Origin: Chloroflexota bacterium
Lineage (GTDB): Bacteria; Chloroflexota; Anaerolineae; Anaerolineales; UBA11858
Assembly (NCBI GenBank): GCA_003513015.1
Contig: DOTA01000523.1
Location: 20,591 to 31,588, forward strand
Length of the DNA stretch: 10,998 bases
Direction of reading: 5' to 3'
The notes under the pieces are model-generated. The model had not been told where the DNA came from and did no database searches. It worked only from the letters and a program-made list of their open reading frames with translations. Below are positions 9,401 to 10,998 of the stretch, piece after piece (the first letter of the stretch is position 1; each line of letters opens with the position of its first letter). Both the position numbers and the translations under genes were made by a program.

Positions 9401-10468
9401 GGCATCACCAACACCGTATATGTGCGCCTGCGCAACCGCGGCAACACCACCATCACAACCGGAGATGTAAATGTTTACTGGATTGAACCCTCCTTAGGCG
9501 TGCGCTGCGGTGGTTGGGCTGAGATCGGTGTGGTCAACTTCACCAATCTATTGCCCGGTGAACAGCGTATTCTCAAACTGCCTTGGGTACCCAGCCGTAG
9601 CGGACACACTTGCTTGCAGGATGTAATCAATTCGCCACAAGATCCCTACGCGGCCGCACTGGAATGCACGCCGCAATGGGTGCCCTGGGATAACAACGTC
9701 TCCTGGCATAATGTCAATATTCTGGCAAACAGCGTTACCTTGGGGAATTCGCCCATGGATATTAAGGAATCGGCAGTTCAACTTGTCAACGTCTATGAAG
9801 TGCCCAAAGATGTAGATGTGATTGTAGATCGCCTGAGCTTCCCGGCAGATGGCGTAATCACAGTTCGTTTACCCGTTGGCTTGTTTAATCGTTGGTTGGA
9901 TTATGGCAAAAACTGGGGCGAGGGCATCGAAGTCTTGACCACCACCCACGAAATCCGGATCACCGATGCCATCTCAGCAACGATTGGAGCGATCCCGATG
10001 ATGGCGGATGAGGTAGTAACCGTCGGGTTGGAATTTAGTGGCCCGGCCGGATTGGAGTTCGAGATGGGCATCCGCGAGCGCATTGATGGCATCACCATGG
10101 GCGGCGTATCGTACCAGTGGATGATTCCCGATACAACTCCTCCAACGATTATCAGTGTGGAGCCTGTCAATGATGCTGTGAATGTGTTGCTGGATGCACC
10201 GCTTGTGATCACGTTCAATGAACCCGTTAGCCCGTTGACACTGGAACTCTCGGTTGATCCTGACCCCGGAATGTGGTCTTACGAATGGAACGATGACAAC
10301 ACAGTTGTAACCGTCACCCATGCTGCTTTCACGCCCGATACAACCTATCAGTTCAGTTTCAGGGTTAGTGATGTTTCTGGCAATGCGGTCCTTGCGCCCT
10401 ATCAATGGGAGTTTACTACCTTGTCAGAGGAGTTTTATCTGTATTTGCCCATTGTCATACGACAATGA
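356..10468 (+). CDS. Giant secreted mosaic protein (CSLREA / beta-helix / Asp-box propeller / FG-GAP-UnbV / Big_5), 3370 aa
   Basis: Exported multidomain protein, probably a surface or extracellular adhesin or binding scaffold; that role is inferred and no enzyme activity is shown. Domains in order: signal peptide 1-35; CSLREA-like cap 38-105; right-handed beta-helix to ~1395, broken by a jelly-roll-like domain (262-412), a seven-Asp-box propeller (494-824) and a low-complexity spacer (1264-1330); CTIEIFS module 1396-1472; alpha/beta flavodoxin/GATase-like domain 1473-1673; Big_5 Ig-like 1676-1791; second CSLREA cap 1793-1877, second helix 1878-2159, second CTIEIFS module 2160-2235; two IPT/TIG domains 2238-2330 and 2334-2420; FG-GAP propeller 2424-2769; UnbV 2770-2856; CARDB-like modules 2860-2969 and 2970-3122, the latter opening with DVWSKDDPYDDG; unassigned beta segment 3123-3258; Big_5 3259-3355; tail LYLPIVIRQ. 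There is no LPxTG motif, S-layer homology domain or C-terminal membrane helix. Start chosen on the GGGAGG site; stop TGA at 10466-10468. The frame is intact over 10.1 kb with no visible frameshift. It stands alone, with its own promoter and hairpins after the stop. Confident on gene and domain classes, less so on exact borders. Confidence 0.95.
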   Translation: MKTQYIIPKMIRSIPFLAASLMIAVVLFVPLASRAQSICVVTSINDAGPDTLRQCLQDVVTGDSISFDTSVFPPGSPVTIMLNSELPQLNQGNISIDASNAGVILDGSGLSNEPGLRIQSDGNQIIGLQWLNFPNDVIFVQGKNNLIGGDRSLGSGPLGQGNLFGNNAGVTIVIQGTGTMSNTISGNYIGVGLDGSTALPNYGGIRVEGGAQYNRIGGDTPGESNVIAGNTWRGISINGVGDIYPQDPLLDDVSLTFDGSANLLANSGFDSDTLHWVTADDDPAFGRSLNTGDYHSSPASYQFNRNAAWGVMRSFYDTAAQTGSIPDPYQASSSIWITVTPGTQVELSYWYNLGFGTAFILGRDTGGGWRNLEVLDCNCMVTDWTYAAFTAKIPGDIDAIGIQFDMRINEQTAHNIVSGNYIGTDASGQNPLPNQEDGIRLESGTVDNLIGGPDQAARNIIFSNGFAGVRIMNPATTGNIIQGNYLGFGLGGIRQAYPVDMAMSPNFATDCTLYVATQSTGIHKTTDCGATWNEVNQGLTESRFMIVKIPPDAANANRVYALAETGALFITQDGGANWSLVSTVLQGIDRRNLALSANFNVDQTLYASAENWSWQELGDGPGVFKSTDGGVTWARVDNGMSDKRIWKVLASPSAASAGTLFALGYDVIYKSTDGGANWSSLASPDSNLTDLALSPNFGSDQTMFATAWGNNNGRVYRSTDGGANWTGFDTPRGDPRFIAISPAYASDQTVCHGGGWNDWSYCSSDGGLTWNQRFSGLPGGLNSGATGILFTPNYATTHTLYMISPSGISRSTDRAETWIVLNSLHPVGNGQGVVVEDRAHQNTIGPDNVISNNASGIEIHWDASDNTITGNQIGTWPGGLSALPNIQDGVQINGSYNTITDNLISGNLVEGVRINGESAFENVVAGNLLGTDITGNQVLGNGGAGVSLHSGAHHNLVGGHTPAERNLISGNGYAMGLWDWNTAYNTISGNYVGVNAAGTAGLYSGSGIQINRGANHNLIGGLTPEEGNLISGNKWHGVQITDGGTFSNTVSANIIGLDAGGTYAIPNGGSGVWVENGPEYTVIGGDTPGERNIISGNGIGENWDRVGVFIGGQGTAYTLVQGNYIGLDISGAHPLGNLGHGVELWVGTHDNQIRDNVISANGWEGILALNETPNNLIDGNYIGLNAAGTTALGNRRNGIYFGEGGWDNRSPRDNTISNNVISGNGFSDGGYSGIVIDGGSASGNLIFGNKIGTDPSGTIPLPNAFILAEAQQDSLEISDFDSALPNPTSLSGSTTPNSLISQASQMQILDVQRDPSAISAPSGSPNANAQNGVTFYNGAHNNTVGPNNVIAFNGWHGVEVNGSSAGNTITQNSIFRNTQQGIALADGGNHNLMSPRITSSSLVGGTASGTACANCTIEIFSTTDEEGQTFEGSTVADVNGAWAFNAGHALVGPNLTATATSAEGDTSAFSQLFNLLVFDLNVPQDLNALNRLGLQYDLVNGAAFASVDLSNYDVLFVGFTGNDPQPDDLLQPLLDRQADIAAFVQAGGALVANSEDGVVATPLDWLWVPVPVTHRNSNNQQMLINLPTHLLMEGLTESDLNGWWPYHNTFTTWDWPEAEVVLTEPGSGEAIILAGSYGSGRMIFSGSDPDYHGEEGAAKLLSNEIYWAAGVLTDQPPFVAWHRPANAEGTSANTLVDAYFDQMIDPITVTAANFKVVGSQSGAVSGALDYDNYFGVATFTPDTPFSVGETVTVTVSGNIQDLTGNGLDGNGDQISQGSPIDDYVWTFTIRDPHTLVVNSTGDDGMWNYVEGQLTLRQAMETCQAGDTITFDPVVFPPASPTTIFVENGEYNAMWPGYVTIDASNAGVILNGSRLGGGNAFNIVSDGNAIRGLQILSFPDQAINFMWRSQHNVIGGSNATPGGVCSGQCNLISGNGASAINLNGLGVRNNLVSGNYIGTDRSGNTAISNNLRYGVNAIDISDGASYNRIGGDTPGERNLVSGNHYGIVINYANYNEVVGNYLGVNAAGTAALGNRAAGTGVGGGHHNTFRNNLISGNDWVGLYLHNWGADYNVVIGNRIGTDASGSGAIPNGSGIELNNDARNNRIGGITPAEHNVIAFNNGDGIAVYGGGSWANTFQQNSIYANSGQGIALWWIDALPQPVVVTASPAGTASGTAPANCTIEIFSDNDDEGRWYEGTTTSDGSGNWSFNKGSAFNGPNIHATATDADGNTSEFSGPGPIIDGLWPPSANPGSNNLVFWLWGSNFRENPPLGVDFGAGMDVTKIEFVHSGLLKLYVNIAPDAAYGLRDATVTINDGQSFTLSSVFEVVSELPPPPVVTGVDPNQAAPGTSSEFFIFGSNFINQPQVSVSGGDVGVNWVDFQSDKKLWVSFSVNAGATFGPRDVTVTNPEGQSFTLTNAFVIAPPIFEDVAPSFGLNLHTGEDGAAWGDWNDDGWLDLAFGSNFLFTNNAAASFTDETVNAGLEWNDQYSGWAWGDYNNDGKLDLLSSWRKVYRQNSLPFSKVLDGGGNHPPLAWADFDRDGDLDAYADGILYRNDGSDIFTDVTGAAGINPSGYLLSATWADTDNDLWPDLYITNNSGNDYLYHNNGNGTFSDVTSAAGINNGGSGHGATWGDYDNDGDLDLFVANNNNEYSVLFRNNGDGTFTNVSEAAGLHDRQGNGTGANWLDYDLDGWLDVFVVNRDDRNRLYHNNGNGTFTDYGSAIGAAYNQDSDGSAVGDYDNDGDPDIFVVSGTWNWSNTPSRLLQNNLDHTNRHWLKVRLEGILSNHTGIGARVVVYTDGPLQTRLIAGSTGYMSQDAPEALFGLGNYTGIVGVIVYWPSGVMDVRNVAVDQTIVIAESTPYFHDLGLTSVLPAGERPINIAFQPFVTLRNYGQSADGASVTCRIVHNSAQVYAQTLNTGLLPPANWKSLTLPAFTPTETGNYQLTCQVALPGDERTSNDILVQNISVTEQVTDVWSKDDPYDDGDVPSSLNNWYMSPDLWVRNADDGGLIPQDPIKGITNTVYVRLRNRGNTTITTGDVNVYWIEPSLGVRCGGWAEIGVVNFTNLLPGEQRILKLPWVPSRSGHTCLQDVINSPQDPYAAALECTPQWVPWDNNVSWHNVNILANSVTLGNSPMDIKESAVQLVNVYEVPKDVDVIVDRLSFPADGVITVRLPVGLFNRWLDYGKNWGEGIEVLTTTHEIRITDAISATIGAIPMMADEVVTVGLEFSGPAGLEFEMGIRERIDGITMGGVSYQWMIPDTTPPTIISVEPVNDAVNVLLDAPLVITFNEPVSPLTLELSVDPDPGMWSYEWNDDNTVVTVTHAAFTPDTTYQFSFRVSDVSGNAVLAPYQWEFTTLSEEFYLYLPIVIRQ
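1139..1591 (+). other. Jelly-roll / CBM-like domain inserted in the helix (residues 262-412)
   Basis: The segment opens with NLLANSGFDSDTLHW, the usual start of carbohydrate-binding-module-like beta-sandwiches (N-x-G-F-E/D ... W). It continues with SYQFNRNAAWG, SSSIWITVTPGTQVELSYWY and a closing strand IDAIGIQFDMRIN. Size (~150 residues) and strand pattern fit a jelly roll. It sits between the coil ending GISINGVG and the coil starting NIVSGNYIGTD. Two cysteines in LDCNCMV may be structural. Ligand unknown; fold assignment is by pattern only. Confidence 0.55.
1835..2827 (+). other. Seven-Asp-box beta-propeller inserted in the helix (residues 494-824)
   Basis: Seven Asp-box (BNR) motifs of the S/T-x-D-x-G-x-T/N-W type occur with their Asp at residues 527, 573, 628, 673, 720, 765 and 813: TTDCGATW, TQDGGANW, STDGGVTW, STDGGANW twice, SSDGGLTW and a degenerate STDRAETW. 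Spacings of 45-55 residues match one blade each. A second motif of the form SPNFxxDQTLYxA recurs out of phase. This resembles VPS10/Ycf48-type propellers and not a sialidase: the catalytic Arg triad and Tyr/Glu pair of sialidases cannot be made out. Probable role is protein or glycan recognition (inference). Confidence 0.8.
4772..5374 (+). other. Flavodoxin / class I GATase-like alpha/beta domain, probably non-catalytic (residues 1473-1673)
   Basis: The pattern is that of a Rossmann-type GATase-like domain: strand LLVFDLN, helix, SNYDVLFVGF, a helix ending IAAFVQAGGALVANSEDG (1541-1557), then GSYGSGRMIFSGSDPDYH (1635-1652), which resembles the 'YGxGRVxxxGxDP' end seen in DUF4350/ThuA-like and beta-galactosidase-trimerisation domains. 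The position after the GGALV strand, where a nucleophilic Cys would sit in true amidotransferases, has Asn-Ser and not Cys, so a binding role is more likely. It is the only clearly alpha/beta unit in an otherwise beta-rich protein. Confidence 0.55.
5604..5621 (+). repeat. Three-unit hexamer repeat CGGTCA
   Basis: CGGTCA is repeated exactly three times in frame and encodes the Thr-Val alternation of a beta strand in the first Big_5 domain. Gain or loss of a unit would not shift the frame. It is probably incidental. Confidence 0.5.
5987..6832 (+). repeat. Second beta-helix tract (residues 1878-2159)
   Basis: This is a shorter, uninterrupted helix of the same repeat type as the first, with three GNYIG-type turns (NLVSGNYIGT, EVVGNYLGV, NVVIGNRIGT) and IGG corners such as RIGGDTPGERNLVSGN. 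It follows the second CSLREA-like cap (TLVVNSTGDDG, LTLRQAMETCQAGDTITFD; residues 1793-1877) and leads into the second CTIEIFS module, so it forms the plain copy of the series seen in the first half. Confidence 0.85.
7625..8923 (+). other. FG-GAP/VCBS seven-bladed propeller plus UnbV domain (residues 2424-2856)
   Basis: Seven Ca2+-loop-like motifs begin at D2447 (DWNDDGWLD), D2494 (DYNNDGKLD), D2535 (DFDRDGDLD), D2581 (DTDNDLWPD, lacking the loop Gly), D2632 (DYDNDGDLD), D2685 (DYDLDGWLD) and D2736 (DYDNDGDPD), spaced 41-53 residues, as expected for integrin-like blades. The following ~87 residues from NRHWLKVRLEG to DQTIVI, with GIGARVVVY and VYWPSGVMDVRNV, match the ASPIC/UnbV domain that usually trails FG-GAP repeats in CRTAC1-like proteins. 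Calcium-dependent folding is likely from family knowledge. Confidence 0.88.
10433..10465 (+). other. C-terminal FYLYLPIVIRQ tail, candidate phylum-specific export/anchor signal
   Basis: After the last Big_5 strand (WEFTT) the protein ends SEEFYLYLPIVIRQ-stop. The short aromatic-hydrophobic-Pro-hydrophobic-basic ending resembles the '(Y/F)LPL(V/I)x(R/K)' ends I recall on many exported Chloroflexota proteins. It is too short for a membrane helix and is not LPxTG or a known T9SS domain. Function is unproven. Confidence 0.5.
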
Positions 10469-10488
10469 TCGATAGTGGTTAAAAAAAT

Positions 10489-10520
10489 AGGCGTGCAAAT
10501 TTCCCTAAAATTGCACGCCT
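10489..10520 (-). terminator. 10-bp hairpin with T-run on the minus strand
   Basis: AGGCGTGCAA (10489-10498) pairs perfectly with TTGCACGCCT (10511-10520), with a further TTT/AAA inside after an A-A mismatch. Seven A's (10481-10487) precede it, so only leftward transcription would meet the hairpin followed by ATTTTTTT. To the right it is followed by ACAGTTTC, which is not a T-run. It may end leftward transcripts heading into the giant gene, or simply stabilise the giant mRNA's 3' end. Confidence 0.5.
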
Positions 10521-10556
10521 ACAGTTTCTACAAAAATTGAAGAGAGTATTGAGAGA

Positions 10557-10593
10557 AACGGAGTGGAAATATTTGTGGTATTTCCACTCCGTT
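10557..10593 (+). terminator. 15-bp perfect hairpin downstream of the giant gene
   Basis: AACGGAGTGGAAATA (10557-10571) and its exact reverse complement (10579-10593) flank a 7-base loop. ATTTCTGTTTTC follows, a broken T-run, so this is the better candidate terminator for the giant mRNA, about 90 bases after its stop. The broken T-run makes efficiency uncertain. Confidence 0.6.
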
Positions 10594-10677
10594 ATTTCTG
10601 TTTTCAAGGGAAGCTCTTCCAGGACAGCCTGGATAAGATCGCTGATAGACTGGGGCAGAAATATCATAAAAAAACTC

Positions 10678-10708
10678 TTGACTTGGAGTTAACTCTAAGT
10701 GTTACACT
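10678..10708 (+). promoter_or_regulatory. MerR-type promoter/operator of the aldo/keto reductase
   Basis: TTGACT (10678-10683) and TACACT (10703-10708) are separated by 19 bases, two more than the sigma-70 optimum. The interval contains an inverted repeat, ACTTGGAGTT (10681-10690) with AACTCTAAGT (10691-10700), with one mismatch. A long spacer holding a dyad is the hallmark of promoters activated by MerR-family proteins, which untwist the spacer DNA. The GAGTTAACTC core resembles operators of the AdhR/NmlR aldehyde-responsive branch as I recall them. The regulator gene is not in the window. Confidence 0.75.
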
Positions 10709-10760
10709 ATCTGTGGATGCACATCATGGCTTTCGTCCGGGATTGAAAAGGAGATTGGAA

Positions 10761-10998
10761 ATGAAATATGCAAAACTTGGCAATACCGGATTGGATGTAT
10801 CGCGGATTTGTCTGGGCTGTATGAGTTTTGGCACGGCCGAGGGGTGGTTCCATAACCCATGGGCGCTGGATGAAGAGACCAGCCGCACCATCATCAAAAG
10901 AGCACTGGATTTAGGGGTTAATTTTTTCGATACCGCCAATGTTTATGCATACGGTGCAAGCGAGGAAATTCTCGGGCGTGCCCTGAAAGATTATGCCA
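10761..10998 (+). CDS. Aldo/keto reductase, YajO-like, N-terminal part (cut by window end)
   Basis: Predicted cytoplasmic NAD(P)H-dependent oxidoreductase with a TIM-barrel fold that reduces aldehydes or ketones; the exact substrate cannot be told. The 79 visible codons show the family start MKYAKLGNTGLDVSRICLGCMSFG followed by the signature FFDTANVYAYGASEEILGRAL, in which D57 and Y62 match the catalytic Asp and Tyr; the Lys and His of the tetrad lie beyond the window. Wording and spacing closely resemble E. coli YajO. Family members are about 320-330 residues, so roughly three quarters is missing. Start supported by AAAAGGAGA at 10746-10754, with the GGAG core seven bases upstream of the ATG. 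A MerR-type promoter lies ~50 bases upstream, so it is probably induced by reactive aldehydes or similar stress (inference), independently of the giant gene. Confidence 0.92.
   Translation, partial: MKYAKLGNTGLDVSRICLGCMSFGTAEGWFHNPWALDEETSRTIIKRALDLGVNFFDTANVYAYGASEEILGRALKDYA

Noticed and set aside
10609..10632. Small inverted repeats GGAAG/CTTCC and CCAGG/CCTGG
   Set aside because: Five-base stems with short loops and no T-run; common by chance.
10479..10667. Minus-strand 62-codon open frame in the intergenic region
   Set aside because: It spans both strong hairpins and shows no domain, no good Shine-Dalgarno and no homologue I recognise. Hairpin arms make coding unlikely.
1..10998. CRISPR array, tRNA, insertion sequence or phage genes
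   Set aside because: No spaced identical repeats, cloverleaf, transposase or terminal inverted repeats were seen on either strand.

Overview
The window is almost entirely one very large gene. A single uninterrupted + strand reading frame at 356-10468 encodes a 3370-residue secreted mosaic protein. It is flanked on the left by about 355 bases holding its promoter and an ambiguous edge fragment. On the right is an intergenic stretch of about 290 bases with two strong hairpins and a MerR-type promoter, followed by the first 79 codons of an aldo/keto reductase (10761 to the window end).

Organism: the domain style suggests a Chloroflexota bacterium, probably Anaerolineae-like. This rests on CSLREA-type domains leading into NosD-like beta-helix repeats of the type GNYIGxxxxG...IGGxTPxExNxISGN, an FG-GAP/UnbV block, a CARDB-like 'DVWSKDDPYDDG' module, and a C-terminal tail LYLPIVIRQ. 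I recall that tail pattern from many exported proteins of this phylum. It is inference from family style; there is no rRNA or marker gene in the window.

Layout of the giant protein (residue numbers): signal peptide 1-35; CSLREA-like cap 38-105; beta-helix with three interruptions (jelly-roll-like domain 262-412, seven-Asp-box beta-propeller 494-824, Ser/Pro/Asn/Gln-rich spacer 1264-1330) up to about 1395; small CTIEIFS module 1396-1472; flavodoxin/GATase-like alpha/beta domain 1473-1673; Big_5-type Ig domain 1676-1791; then a second, plain copy of the series CSLREA cap (1793-1877), beta-helix (1878-2159) and CTIEIFS module (2160-2235); two IPT/TIG domains (2238-2420); a seven-motif FG-GAP/VCBS propeller (2424-2769) with UnbV domain (2770-2856); CARDB-like modules (2860-3122); an unassigned beta segment (3123-3258); a final Big_5 domain (3259-3355); and the tail motif.

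How it may work: everything visible points to an exported, cell-surface or extracellular binding/adhesion protein built from recognition scaffolds. No catalytic site can be claimed. The gene appears monocistronic, with an extended -10 promoter and its own Shine-Dalgarno sequence. The downstream aldo/keto reductase appears to be a separate unit, probably induced through a MerR-family activator acting on a 19-bp-spacer promoter. Nothing links the two genes functionally. I found no CRISPR array, tRNA, rRNA or insertion sequence.
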